From: Nothopassalora personata | Lineage: Eukaryota; Ascomycota; Dothideomycetes; Mycosphaerellales; Mycosphaerellaceae | NCBI GenBank assembly: GCA_033816765.1 | Contig: CM066295.1 | Span: forward strand, 2,976,001 to 3,040,000 | Reading direction: 5' to 3' | Length of the DNA stretch: 64,000 nt | Shown: positions 44,336-56,800 of the stretch, piece by piece | Numbering within the stretch: the first letter of the stretch is position 1 | Layout: each line of letters begins with the position of its first letter | Program-made: the position numbers and the translations under genes | The notes under the pieces: generated by a model | Database searches by the model: none | What the model was told of the DNA's origin: nothing | Seen by the model: the letters and a program-made list of their open reading frames with translations, nothing else

Positions 44336-44898
44336 AGCGATGAGTACAATGTCATTGGTAAGATATTCTCTAACTCCTGCTGGAGTTCCCTGCTGAACTG
44401 GAAGTCGCACATTCGGCCGCAAGTCCCTCTTTCTGGACGCACCAGGACCCAGGACCCGCGCAGTCGGAGCCCTCGTCGAGATACGAGCATTGGTCAGACT
44501 TTACATATAAGGAGTTCGCGGGGAAGCCGCAGAGAAAACTCTCACCAACGGCCATCTATTTTCCACAGCTCGCCGGGCCCTCCGAAGATATGGAGGTCCA
44601 CAAGACCTGTCTGAGAAGTCGGACGGGCCAAGGGTCTCCCAGTTTTCCGCCACAAGAGAGTGCTCTCCCGTGGCCTATCGGATCGTTCTGCCACCAGTTG
44701 ATCCTTGGCACACAGGCTGGAACACAGGTCGGGAAGTTCCTTTACGAACACAAGTATAGATTCGGTGTAGCCACCGTCGTCGCTATACATCTCTGGGACT
44801 CGGGAGATGGTCAGACGCCTGCAGTCCTCTTCAGTATCCATCTGTACGACGAAAACGCCATCGAAATGGAGAATGATATTAGGAACCACAACGACGAT
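44336..44898. other. No gene supported
   Basis: Frames are open on both strands (for example 44590-45012 plus and 44542-44889 minus) but neither shows a domain. It could be further decayed parts of the histidine-kinase remnant to the right. Confidence 0.35.
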
Positions 44899-45575
44899 CT
44901 AAACCAGGTCTGTGCCACGAGTTGGGCACATGATCTCAAGCCAAAGTGGAGACCGTGGAGTAATGATCCGGCGGGGATCACCGCCAGCGGTAGCCGTGGT
45001 CAAGAATGTTGAGCAAAAGCGACCGAGTACTGTGATTTTTCTTCCACGGGCGGTGGCTAAACCTTCAATGCGACTTCCCAGTATGTCGGAGGGAGGTGTA
45101 TAAGAACATGTTCCCTGGAGGAAGAGCGTGCAGCCACTGGGGACACCGATCTGGCCGCCCTGTAGCTCGCAGAGCTCGCGGCTGATGAAGAGACCGAGAC
45201 CGCTGCCACCATATTGCTTGTAAGTCTTCGGACTGGCCTGCTGGAACCGCTGGAAGAGAAGCTTCATTTCGTCTTCGCTTAAACCACGTCCGGTATCGTA
45301 TACCGCGACCTGGAGATAGATATCATCCGCTCCATCCAGCTCGACGAAAGGTGTACGGGTCGACCGGGTCACTCGCGGAGGCACAAAAGAGATTCCGTGA
45401 TGCTTGCCTGTTGGCTTCTGATATGACGCTCCGAGACATATTTTGACCTTGCGAACTTCGCTGTGCTGTGTGAATTTGATGCTGTTGGTCAGAAGATTGA
45501 TCACGACCTGCAATAGTCGACTAGCGCGCGCAGTTCTGCCGGAATGTCGCCTTCTTGTTCGTCACCCATTGTCGA
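44899..45575 (-). pseudogene. Histidine-kinase ATPase-domain remnant
   Basis: The minus strand shows an HATPase domain: N-box SRLLQVVINLLTNSIKFTQ, G1/F region YDTGRGLSEDEMKLLFQRFQ, and G2 box YGGSGLGLFISRELCELQGG. After GGQIGV the expected SxxGxGSTF sequence is replaced by frame-shifted sequence. Upstream, EQEGDIPAELRALVD stands in a different frame from SRLLQ. No phospho-acceptor H-box or receiver domain is attached. Fungal hybrid kinases are normally over 1000 aa, so this is a decayed piece of one. Confidence 0.7.
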
Positions 45576-46805
45576 CCGTACACACAATCACAATCCGCCG
45601 TCCTCATAGCTGACACAATCTCGCGACTGAAGGCCTATGCAGAGAATGCAATGGCTTACTAGAGATGGCGCTGCTGCGCATGAAGGAGCGAGCATCGCGT
45701 CCGCCTTCTCCGCGCTTCTGGATTTCATCAACAACATGACATTGGCGTGAATGAGAAGATCTCCGACTGCGAATAGCTACCAGATACGAGCCTCACCATG
45801 ATGCGTGGCATGGCTGGTGGTGTTGGCTTGGAGAGTGAGAGTGGGAAGTTCATGTCTGCGACTACATGATCGCTTCCGACAAATGAACGGAGAATGTAAT
45901 GGAAGGGGATTGTGTTGGGTGTTGCTAAAGGAATCCTTGGAAGGCATGGTAAAGGACTGTTGCAAGACTGCATTATGCAATGATTCAATCGAGGGCTGTC
46001 ACGTATCTGTGCGCGCGTGCGAGCGAGCGAGCGAGCAATGAGTCCACTTGAGGTTCGGATCTGTTTTGATCCTGCTTGCAACATCTCATGCAAAGTAACA
46101 AAAAAGATTGCTTCGATGAATGGCAGAAAAGTACCTAGATCGCAAGAAGGAGATTCTCTCCTCTACCTCATCCTCTCCAGACACAAACCTACACGCAAAG
46201 AACCATCACGATGAGAACTCACCACACCCCACTCCATCCTAAGCACTCCTGGCCTATCTAGAATAGCCAAGACGGACAAGACACTAGACTCTACCGCCAA
46301 ACCCGTCGCCAAAGTCTTTCGCCAGGGATCGACTCCAACACCCCGACTCCACCTCCATCGTGATCACACTGAAACCACTGTTTCACCCTGTCCAGAGTCG
46401 GGTAAAAAAATCAAATATACTAGCCAAGGCCTTCCGTCTGATCGCGAATGATCCGGCTCGGCGGCCACTTTCACGAGCATCTCTCGATCCCGATGGTGCG
46501 GAAAGTTGCGAATGCATGTGCCTCGCGGACTTGTAGCCATGAACAGTGTTGTGGAGAGCTGTGATAAGGTTTGCGTGATCAGACATAGGTTCGTAGGACC
46601 GCATGGGGGACATGTATGTGAAGATGCGGAAGTGCGTGGTGTGCTTCTGTTTACGTGTCGGTTTGAAGTATAGAGAGAGCCAGGTATGAGAGTTCAGATT
46701 GTGCTTCGACATGAGCTGTTGACTATGATATCGGTGGTCATTTCTACGCTATGAAATTGCGCTAATCGCTGTCAATCGTTAAGGGAATGCTGTTGAGAGC
46801 TGCCT
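45576..46805. other. Intergenic; nothing recognised
   Basis: 1.2 kb with only short frames. Contains a small GAGC run at about 46018-46036. Includes the 3' region of the GT2 gene. Confidence 0.4.
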
Positions 46806-48362
46806 CTACTTTCTCGCAGTAGGGTTCCAGCTGGAGTATTTGATGACCTGTCGCGCATGTCCGTACAATCCCATGGTCGCCATTAATACCAGATAAGGAA
46901 CGTAGATGATGCAAAAGATTACCATGTGTTTGAAAGTCGTGAACTCTGATCGCACCTTCGCCGTGAAGTATAGGGTGTATAGTAAGGCGACGATGGTGGC
47001 GAAGAAGAACCACTCGGCCATTGGGTATCTGAAGAAGAGGAGTCGGCCAAGTTCGCCTGGGCTGTGTGGCCAGTTCACGATAACGAAGCTAAGCAGCAGG
47101 CAGGTGTGTTGTGTGACGAGGTAGTAACTGATCTCTCTTATAGTAAGCAAGGAGATGATGCCGAAGCGCTCATCGACGCCACGCTTGCCGCCAGGTGGAT
47201 TCGTCCAGAAGAGAGGCATGTGCTTGTATGAAGCCTGGGTCCAACCCTGAGCCCACCTCAGTCGCTGCTTCCAGAATGCCTTGAATGTGTTGGGTGCCAT
47301 CTCAAATGAAGTGACGTTCATGTCGTGGACGGCTTTCTTGCCAAGGCCATAAGCACGAAGCGCTGAGTCGATGTCCTCAGTGAGCATGTCACCGTGCATC
47401 TTGTGAGCACGAAGTAGTGGAGCGTTCCAGTAGCCATTGCTACCACAAAACAGGCCAAAACCAAACATCCGGCTGCGACCTGGGTGAGAAATGGCGTAGA
47501 TCTTGTCGAACTCAACGGCAATCATCTTTGCATAGAAGCTTTCGTTTGTGTTGTACACAATGCAGCGACCCTGGACGATGTCGACAGTGTCGTCGGCCAA
47601 GAAGCGTTCGGCCGCCCAGCGTGGGTTGTGAGGATGCGGACAGTGGTCGCTGTCGAATATGCCAATGACGTCGGCATCGGACTGTAGACCGAAGAAGTAG
47701 TTGAGATTGTCGGCCTTAGATTTAGAGCCAGGCACCTTGATCACTCGCAGGTTCTTGTACTGCTCTGGGAGTAAGGCCAGCTCGGTCTCTAGTGGCTCAA
47801 TGGCCTTGGGCGTGTTATAAACCAGGTTGATTCGCAGCTTCTCCTTTGGATAGATCAGCTCCTCGCAGGCGTATAGCACCTGGTTGCGGATAATGTCTTG
47901 CTCGTTAGGTAGATATGCGACAATAACCAGATCGATGATGGGAAGGTCCTTCGCTCTGCCATTGAGGTCACTGGGAAACTTGCCAGTAGCCTCGACTGCC
48001 ATTGCCGCTTTTCTTGCATCGCGCACGGGTGTCAGTCCTAGAAAAGATTCGATGACGCAGGTCGCGGCGATGTAGAAGTTGGTCGCCATGTAGAAGAAGT
48101 AGAAGACCTTGATAGTCGCCTGGTTGACCAGACAGAATATTGCTGTCGACACCACGAAATATGTGAAGACCAGGGCGAATGGCGTCCAGTCCAGAATCCA
48201 GTCTGAAATTGCCAAGGTGCCAGATCGCAAGCTGCTTGCGATACTAGAAGCAAGTGATGATGTCGACCTTTTCCCACTGTCTGATGAGCGTGATGATGCT
48301 GTGCCATTGTTGTGTGCAGAATGCCTTGAAGTCGGCAGGACGCCTTTGGGGAAGGACAGCAT
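46806..48362 (-). CDS. Processive family 2 glycosyltransferase, membrane-bound (518 aa)
   Basis: Polysaccharide synthase-like enzyme in the cellulose/hyaluronan/NodC-type GT2 group. Two N-terminal helices (about 57-110) precede the catalytic domain. Motifs: LVYNTPKAIE region, KADNLNYFF, IFDSDHCP (D237, D239), TED at 328-330 and the product-binding QRLRW at 366-370 (QRLRWAQGW). Three or more C-terminal helices follow. Compared with chitin synthases it is short and lacks their N-terminal domains; the single-copy fungal GT2 needed for hyphal growth in Zymoseptoria (ZtGT2) has this size and layout, a comparison from memory. Start ATG 48362 is used; the frame runs on to 48425 without an ATG. Polymer product unknown. 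Confidence 0.88.
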   Translation of the reverse strand: MLSFPKGVLPTSRHSAHNNGTASSRSSDSGKRSTSSLASSIASSLRSGTLAISDWILDWTPFALVFTYFVVSTAIFCLVNQATIKVFYFFYMATNFYIAATCVIESFLGLTPVRDARKAAMAVEATGKFPSDLNGRAKDLPIIDLVIVAYLPNEQDIIRNQVLYACEELIYPKEKLRINLVYNTPKAIEPLETELALLPEQYKNLRVIKVPGSKSKADNLNYFFGLQSDADVIGIFDSDHCPHPHNPRWAAERFLADDTVDIVQGRCIVYNTNESFYAKMIAVEFDKIYAISHPGRSRMFGFGLFCGSNGYWNAPLLRAHKMHGDMLTEDIDSALRAYGLGKKAVHDMNVTSFEMAPNTFKAFWKQRLRWAQGWTQASYKHMPLFWTNPPGGKRGVDERFGIISLLTIREISYYLVTQHTCLLLSFVIVNWPHSPGELGRLLFFRYPMAEWFFFATIVALLYTLYFTAKVRSEFTTFKHMVIFCIIYVPYLVLMATMGLYGHARQVIKYSSWNPTARK

Positions 48363-49129
48363 CTTCAATGCGGTTGGCTGCAGCTGACCCGCAGCGACAA
48401 TTGAGCAGTCGAGCTCTTGCAGCACTCAACCCTTGTTTGGCCACAATCAGCGAAGAGAAGAGCAGACGGCGATATAGTGAGCGCGTCCCTGCGGCTGAAG
48501 ACTTTGTTACTGTGGGAAGGTGATGGGTGACGTGTGATGCAAAGGCGATCACAACGTGGCCCGTAGGTCCATATATTGGACTGCGACACATTGCGTCGTC
48601 GACTTCACCTTGTATTGGAACTCGGAGATATCAGAGCACATGCTCACGCACGACTCACTCGGCCTACCGAGAAGCTCCTTGGCGTGCACAGTCTCCTCCA
48701 GGCGCGGTGCCTAGATCGTCGACGTGACACAGGCCAACATCGAGCCGACTTCGAGACCGTCTCCTCAGCGGCCGGAACGATTGGATCCAATGTGGTAGTA
48801 GGCACTCGCAATAGGTATCGAGTATGTACGAGTCTAGCTCGATCGAGGCGGCGTTAAAGTCATTGGGAGGTGTAAGACAACGATCGGCAGACGGCGTGGA
48901 GCGAGCAAGTATCATGCATTCCAACATGATTGCGCGAAGGTCTAACACATTGATGAGCGACGGCGTGAGTTGATGGTGGGTGTGATGAAGAGCAACGATG
49001 ATGTGGCGTCTCCTCGGAAGTGCCGAAAAATAATGCCGAACACTTCTCCTTAGTTCTATACCCCCGAAATCCCTCATCGTGACGCAGCGCGTCGTATCTG
49101 TATATTAAATGCACCACACGTTCCTTTGA
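48363..49129. other. GT2 upstream region; no other gene
   Basis: Holds the GT2 promoter and leads into the RIP-mutated island. Overlapping frames on both strands lack domains. Confidence 0.4.
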
Positions 49130-49975
49130 GACGTAAAGTGGCTTATCTTCATTGTATGTATATGGCGTTATTAGAATAATGATATTTTATAGTGATAAGT
49201 CGCTACGTTATAGTATTATTAATTACTTTATAATTTCTAAATGTTTTAGAGATAATAGAGATTAGTACTAGGACCTAACTTAGAATAGTCTAACAACTTA
49301 GGTAACTTAGATCTATTTAAGTTGTATTTAGGTAGGGCCTTAACTTAAGCTAATATTCTATAGATAAGTAGAACACTCCTTTTATCTTTATTTAGATAAT
49401 AGATTTTCTAGAAAGAAACTTAAGAATAAAACTAGATAGTTAGATAGTAAACTAATAGCTAAACTAATCCTAAGAAACAATACTAACTCTATAGCTACGA
49501 ATAAGAATAATGTTCCATAAGATGATTATAAGGACTATAAGGGGATATTGTAATATATAGTACACCTAAGATCTTCTAATCGTAGATAAACTAAAGCTTA
49601 CCTTCTTCTATAGACGCTATACGCGTCGCTTAATATACGTATATGCGTTACGTACGGCTTGCTAAGCTAGGTATAGCCGTATATTATGTATAAGGGCTAG
49701 CTATAGGCTACCCTTATATAGAGTATCTAGTAATAATAATAGAAAAATAAAAACACTATATAGTTATATTATATAAGTATAATCTAAGTCTTAAGGTAAA
49801 TATAAGAAGGTATAAGAGAATCAAAGGTATAAGGAGAAGTAGATTGCCTAAAAAATCATCATACACTTAAGTTATAGGTCTCTTTACTATACATAGTACT
49901 AATTTTCAAAAAAGCCTAAGCTGTACGCCGGCGCTAGCCGCGTAGTAAGCGCTAGTATTTGTGTAATTACTTATA
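49130..49975. repeat. Second RIP-mutated, AT-rich repeat island
   Basis: 850 bp of TA/TAA-rich DNA with few CA or TG dinucleotides and no open frame, inserted between the GT2 and acyltransferase genes. The right half (49526-49712) matches 9444-9640. Borders are set by eye from the change in composition. Confidence 0.8.
49526..49712. repeat. Dispersed repeat R1, copy 2 (RIP-mutated)
   Basis: Same orientation as 9444-9640 and alignable over its whole length, including GATCTTCTAATCGTAGATAA and the shared GCTATAGGCTACCCTTA-type end (GCTGCCCTTA in copy 1). More TA-rich than copy 1, so more heavily mutated. Confidence 0.7.
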
Positions 49976-51013
49976 ACATGACCTTTCTAAAATACGAAGA
50001 AGTTAAGCCTAACATAGGTCTATACGTAAGCGTTGTAAAGCTGCAATCAAAGGTAAGGGCGGGGCTATCGAGCCAAGTATCATTTCGATCTGGTTTAGCC
50101 GCCGGCGCGCCGCTGCCGTGCATTAGCGCAATGTACGGTTCAGGCCACCTCAAACATCAGCATTGTAAACGCCTCGGCTCCATCGATCTGTTTATTCTAC
50201 CTGTCTGACGTTATCACAGCCGGGTCGCTTGTTAGAACGCTGGACAGCAGATACCGGCAGCATGGACGTTCAGGAACCACGGCTGTTGGAGTTGGTACCT
50301 CATGCAGTAGGTTACCAAGCTTCGATGTCGGAAAAGCAAGACTTGACCCAAACTTCCAACGTTGATGAACAAGACTTTTGGCGCCATTTGCAATCGGCGC
50401 TATGGGCCCACTCAGCATTCGCACTTCTACTCTTGCGTCTATTATTGGGCATGTGTCTACAACTACTTCATCAATGTACGGATGGCATGCACGCCGCGCT
50501 TAGACTGCGGTCCATCGCGCCGTGATATTACACGGGCATACTGTATCATGTTTGATAATACCGTTCAACTGCCGACGGGTGATCGACATGATCGGTTTTC
50601 ATGAACTGGACAGCATCGTGATCGGAACATGTCTCAGATGCGTGGCCACCACTCCTTCGAGCACAACCTGTGTTGTGCCTGGCCACCATGGCATTCCTAT
50701 CTTGGATGCGCCACAGTGATCTACTGAGGTTCCTGCCTACCTATGGTCGATCATCGCTGGCTCGGAGGCTTCGCCAAATTATCAAGCATTGACAGCCACG
50801 CTAGCCACACCGAAGGTTTGTAGTTCGCACCTAGAGGTCCTCTTGCTTATGCAGCATTCCGCTGGGAACACCAGAGAATTGGTCTGACGTACAGCCGGGA
50901 AGTACACCTTCGTAAATATCCGGACGCTTTGACATTACTGACACTGCTTGTGCTTTGTTGTGCTTTGTTGTCTCTGCCAACACCCATATCACTACTCATT
51001 CGGACAGGCCAGC
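49976..51013. other. Upstream region of the first acyltransferase; no gene recognised
   Basis: Composition returns to normal at about 50000. Frames such as 50229-50525 have no known features. Confidence 0.4.
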
Positions 51014-52552
51014 ATGACGACCGCAGCCATGAACAACAAAGCAAACGACGAGGCCAAACGATCTTCGTCGGTCAGTGTCGAAAAGAGCATGACTACCGAC
51101 TCTGGTCCGACACCTTCATCCAGCACGAAGCAAGGCGTTGTATCTACAGTCCGCGATATTATCACACCCGACAGAACAAGCCACCACCTTTACATCACTG
51201 GGCTCAAAGGCATCCTGGCCATTGAAAGCTTCATTTGGATATTCTTCGTCACGTTCATCCCAACCCTGGCGTCGCCTACGGTCGGGTTCCAGGCAACTTC
51301 TGGTCCTGTATATCAACAAATTCTCCGAGAGATTCTCAGCGTGCCACTATGGAACTACAGCTTCATTTATAACTTCTTCATAATCCTGTCAATGAGGACG
51401 ATTCCGGTCACTTTTCTGCAAAATCCAACTGGACAGACTTACGCGGCATCGGTCATTCGCCGCATTGTGCGGATGGTGTTGCTCGTATGTATTGCCTCAG
51501 GAATGGCCACTGGGATCTATTCTGCTATCGGCGTGGACTTTATCAACGACTTCAAGACACGACTACCTAATCATAGCATTCAGACGCCAACGCCACCATA
51601 CAACGGTGTAGCAGCTGCCAATTCTCTCTTCCAGCTCTTCTGGATTACTGGAAATTTCTTTGATCAAGCAGCCAACCGATTCTGGCCCACAGCAACGTTA
51701 TGGGTGTCTTCAGTCATCTACTTTCAGGTATGAGAGCCTTCCCTTCCGTACGAGCGCAATGCTTGCTGACATATCTCAGTCATTCACCGTCTACTTTTGT
51801 ATGGTGATATTACCATACACCAGACCAAAATGGCACATCCAAGGCATGGGACTCTTCGCTGCTGGTTCGTTCTGGATGGGCTACTGGGGTTGGTACTCGA
51901 TGACCGGTATGCTCTTCGCAGATATCGCCATCAACCGGACCTTGCGGAGTGAACTGAAAGCTGGGCTCAAAATCAGCGGTAAAGGTTGGCGCATTCCTTA
52001 CTGGGCCATAGCGCTGGCTTTCGCTGCCATCGGCATCGCGCTCAAGTACTTCTTTGTCGTACGACCGCAGTTCATGGATGGCTTGGTATATTTGCATCCG
52101 TATGTGAACCTTCTCGAGGGCTACTCGGTCAAGAAATATGCCGAAATGGGACCTTATGCTCGCCTCGATGACTGGCTCGTCATATGTGGTATTCTCTTGG
52201 CGGTGGAGTGGTCGGACGCAGCTCAGCATGTTCTCTCCTTTAAGCCCTTGGTCTGGCTTGGAGAGCGGTCCTTCAGTGAGTAACGACACGATCATCAACA
52301 AGAAGAATGGGATGAAGCATACTGACACGTCCGACAGGTATCTTCACTGCGCAGTGCATCATTTTCTGGACGGGTGGCATAAAGCTTTGGCTCGTCCTGC
52401 ACGACAGAGGGATGAACACGGCAGCAGCAAACACAGTGGTGCTGTTGACCTGCCTCCTCGCCATCATGCTCTTCTCCGAGCTGTACTACAGAATCATCGA
52501 CGTTCCATCGAAGTGGTTGGCCAAGCAGGCCTATTTGTGGCTGGTCAATTGA
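51014..52552 (+). CDS. Acyltransferase-3 family membrane protein (474 aa)
   Basis: Multi-span O-acyltransferase of the acyltransferase-3 (OafA/YrhL-like) group, which moves acyl groups to extracytoplasmic sugars or other acceptors. Exons 51014-51727, 51780-52275 and 52338-52552; introns 52 and 62 nt with GTATGA/GTGAGT donors and GCTGAC/ACTGAC branch sites. The protein has a Ser/Thr-rich N-terminus, YITGLKGILAIESFIWIFFV (first helix), about ten helices, a loop TRLPNHSIQTPTPPYNG, and GERSFSIFTAQCIIFW near the C-terminus. The classical catalytic His of the RxxR/H motif is not obvious. Start ATG 51014 is the first ATG in frame. Same strand as the larger acyltransferase fusion 1.3 kb downstream. 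Confidence 0.85.
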
Positions 52553-53885
52553 CGCAAGTACTCGAGAGCAGCGTTGCGGGGCGTCATTGCGTTGGTAGTC
52601 GGAGTAGCTGGCTGTAGTGGCGTTAATCACATGAACACATTCTGTGCCAAAGGCATTATCTCGTACAGCTCATACATGGTTCGTTCTAAGATTCGAAGCA
52701 ATATCTCATGATTCTAGCCCAATGTTTGATGGAAAGCTGAGCAAATCGAATGACGACCGGCTACTGACCGGATACTGACCACGCCGCGAGGATTCACCAT
52801 GGTTGGCAAAACGTCTGCCCACGGTGCTGGGGAAACATCTGCACGGTCATCACATCCACGGCGCATCTCAACGATCGACGGTCACGAGTCCCTGTCAACG
52901 TGCTCAAGATATCGACATCGATTGATGGACAATACCTTCTCCTCGAGGCCGTCAAATAGCGTCAAGGACACATTCAACATTCGTAACCTCAAACTTGGAT
53001 GATTATCCGCGATGGACTTGATTCTGAAACACCAGACCGTCACTTTTCGTGCTGGTTCCTTTACGACTGGTTCGACTGATGTATGGCGCACGCTAGAACT
53101 ACTGACATGACTATGGAGAACAGGCTTTAAGCATAACATATGTTGGTGACGGCGGTACATTCTGTCACGATCCAAGTGCAATTAGAACTAGGCTACAGCC
53201 CCTCCAACCTGAGGCATCTGCCGCCAAGAAACCGGATAGAGCGCACCACCCGGAACAAGAGAGCGCGGTCGCATTTGCTTTTTCAGCGCCGTCTGTTCGG
53301 GTTGCCGCACGGTACACAGTCACGACAGTACACACACACTCTCTCTCTCTCTACTCTCCCGCGAAGCCGTCAAACGAAGCTTTCATTTCGGCTGGTTCGG
53401 CTAAGACACCGTTCCCCATGAACAACAGCACGACCGACTCTGTGGTCCGGCGCGCTCCAGCCACTCACTAGAGAACTTTAGCTCACTGGCTGCTAGTGGC
53501 ATGTCCAACATCTCCGGAAGCGGCAATGCCTTTAACGGACATGTTAGACGCCGTTGCATACCCGGGCAGGTGGCACCGCTTCGGTCTGGCATGATTGAAG
53601 ATTCACATGTTTTGGTGGCCGAGCTGACCCATCATCAGCTCCACATGTCAAGGAGGATTGGCTCATGGTGTGTCAACGTTGAAGCCAGAACGTGTGTCAG
53701 CGCCTTGTGCCACCTGCATTCGTCCTTCACGACCACCCTGGCACTTCATCAGCATTAGAAAACTTGCGCCCTACTACTTCTGAGTGCCCTTATCTATCAG
53801 CTCTCTCTTCAGCACGCTTCGCAGCTCTGAACCTCCGCTGTGGCTGCACACCCCTTCAAGTCAGCGAGCAGTGCCCTGGCAAAAC
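52553..53885. other. Intergenic between the two acyltransferase genes
   Basis: 1.3 kb holding the promoter of the downstream gene. A CT dinucleotide run lies at about 53338-53352. No gene recognised. Confidence 0.4.
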
Positions 53886-56800
53886 ATGCTGTTCCTTCCA
53901 GCGGCTTCTCTTCTCCTCGGTCTTGCTGCTGGTCAGCAACGCAATGTCACCTTACCGAGCCAATGTTCTTGTGGCTACCTGGATCCGGGAACGCAGAGAC
54001 TGTACACCGAGGCCATCATCCAGTACTTCAACGAGACTGGAGTGGACAATGACGTCTTCAAGCCTATGGACTACGCACACAAGAATCAGAAAGGATGGAC
54101 TACAGTATTTCGACAAGGCGCGGATCCAGCAAACATAATAAGAGGCAATGACGGGTCTCTCGAGTGGCAAAACTACAGTAACAGTACTTCGCCCAGTCTT
54201 GAGATGTGGCTCGACAAGTCCCGTTTCGATCACCTATCTATTGGAGCCGAGCTACGATCGCTACGTCGTGACCTGCTCTATGGATCTTTCAGGTCATCAA
54301 TGCGATCTGCTCAGCCCTGGGTCGGGGGAAGTGCAATGTCGATGATGCTGCACTTCAACGACTCACAAAGCATCAACTTGGATCTGCTCAATATGAACTC
54401 CGCCGATCAGGCCCGTGTAATGCAGCTGATCAACGGAGAGTCGCCCGAGTACAAGCTGGCCACGAATTATACGCAAATACAAAATGGCAACGAGACTCTC
54501 GGCGTCCCACCTAGACAGCCTTGGGGTTTCATGGACCTGAAAATGGACTGGACTGACGAGACTGTTGATTTCTGGATCTTCGGTAACAACACTCGACACA
54601 TCACAAAGGATGACCGCGATTTGCCCTCTGTGCCACAGGAGCTCTACTTCTCCCACTGGTCTACTGGAGACAACAACTATATGCAAGGTCCGCCGGAGAA
54701 CAGAACAGTGGCGAATGTACAATGGGTCCGCGCATTCTTCAACAGCTCTTTGATGACAGACAATGATCATGCCATGTATGATGCCAGGTGCAACATGACT
54801 GCACCATGCTCGACAGAAGACATCTCTCTACGTGGGTCTTCGGAGTACTCGCCAGCTGCAGTGGCTGCATGGAAGCCACCTCGCATTCATCAGCACATCC
54901 GACATGTCGCTGGCTATATCGCTGCAGCCTTTAGTGTCTTCGGTGTGATCTCGATCATCAATGCCATTATCAGACGTGGGCCATGGCACAAGCTCAAGCC
55001 CAAGCATATCAGGAACGTCGCCTGGCCAGGCAGCAAACGAAATTCTACGAACAAGCTGCGTCAATCTCTCCGGGCATCCATGGTCGGTACAAATACTGGT
55101 ACCCACGACTGGGCTTCCAACTATCCTGGCCCCCCGGTCCGAGTTGGTGATACTGGAATAGAGACACCGGCTCCAGGCTACACTTCCCGGCCTGGAGAGG
55201 CGACACCTTTTGTGCCCGGGTCAGGGTCTGAAACCCCTCTGCCAGCTTATGATGAGCATCGACAACCGTCGCCGTGGCAATCAGCATACTCTATGATCGT
55301 ACCAGTGAGGCGCATGAGATCAAACGCGAGATCAACGCCAGACCACTCTCGCGGTGGCTCTCTCAACATAACCTCGAAGCAAAGCGTTGAAACGATGCGC
55401 GGCGCGTTGGCACCTCCGTCTGAGGCTGATGAGCTCCAAGCCGAGACTCATGCTGCGAAGGACCAAGATGAAAGTGCCAACCGAACTGCTCGAACACGAG
55501 CCTATCTAGACCTGGACGGCAGAGAGAAGGAAGACGATTGCATCCGACCTATCAGCGCGGACCCAAGCCGCAGCTCATTCGATACTGCGCGAGGCAGCCC
55601 CGAGATGAAACATGCTAGCTTCATGGACCTAGACGATGGAGCTGACGCGATGAAAGCCAAGAGACTTCGCGTCGCCAAGCTTGATGAAAAAGATTTGAAG
55701 TATGCCGATGTCAAAGTCGAAGTCCCTCTAGCACCGCAGGACCAATCCGTTGGAATCGGCGTGAAAGAAAAGTCCGGCGTCCCGGATGGTGTCACTGGTG
55801 CCGCGACAGCCGTGCCCGTGAAAGAACAGGCACCAAAAACATCAGCAGCACCTCAACAGCGCATTGACTACCTGGCTGGTCTCGTGGCAGTCTGTTGTAT
55901 CGGAGTCACCCTTCGACATTTCTCTTTGACTTTCTGGCCGTATGTGACTCAAGCGCAAGGCAATGTCCAGCATTTCAAGGCCGATCAAGTGATCTCCTAC
56001 ATCCTTGCCCCATACGTGCTCACCCCTTTCTGGATTGGACCTTTCTTCGTCACATCGTGTCGTTTCCTGGCTCAGAGGTACCTGAAGACGGGAAACCTCG
56101 CTGATATTGCGAATAAGATGCTCCTGCGAGCTCCTCGTATGCTGATTCCGGTGTTTGTGTTTATGATTCTGGAGTACTTCTTAATCTCACTAGGACTTAC
56201 CGGTCGGTTGGAGTGGCTGCCCAGCGTTACATACAGTGTCTGGCCTTATGTTGTCCCACAGCCGAATTTTGGAGTTTTTCTCAATGAGGTTGTGGAGATT
56301 GCGTACCTGACCCCGAATGCTGCGCCGGAAGTCATCAATCACTACTGTATTGGTGTGCTCTGGACTATCCCGGTGCAACTCCAGTTCTCATTCGTCGTAC
56401 TTCTGGCAACGGTCTTGATCAAGGATGTCAAGAAACCATGGAAGCGGCTCCTCTTTTACACGCTGAGCATGGTTGCCGGGTGGTATGCTGTTAGCTGGTC
56501 AGCCTGCCACTGGCTTGGCCTTATGCTGGCCGACATGGACATTACCTACAACTGGGTCAAGCGCGTGCAGGCGAAATGGTACTACTTCTATCCGATAATG
56601 ACAGTCGCCTTCCTCATCACGATGGCGACGCCTCTGGTGCTGCTCTTCAACTCGGCTTTCTTCTCCTTTTCGTTCATGGCCTGGGAAGCGGCGATCCATC
56701 CCGAAGTCACCACTGGACGACCAATTATTGAGCTGATCCCGTCGGTCTGGTACGCGTATCCGGAGTATTACGCGCCCACTCTCGCCGTCTTGACCTTCAG

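Noticed and set aside
44542..45012. Overlapping frames on both strands left of the kinase remnant
   Set aside because: Neither shows a domain or splice support; probably chance frames in decayed sequence.
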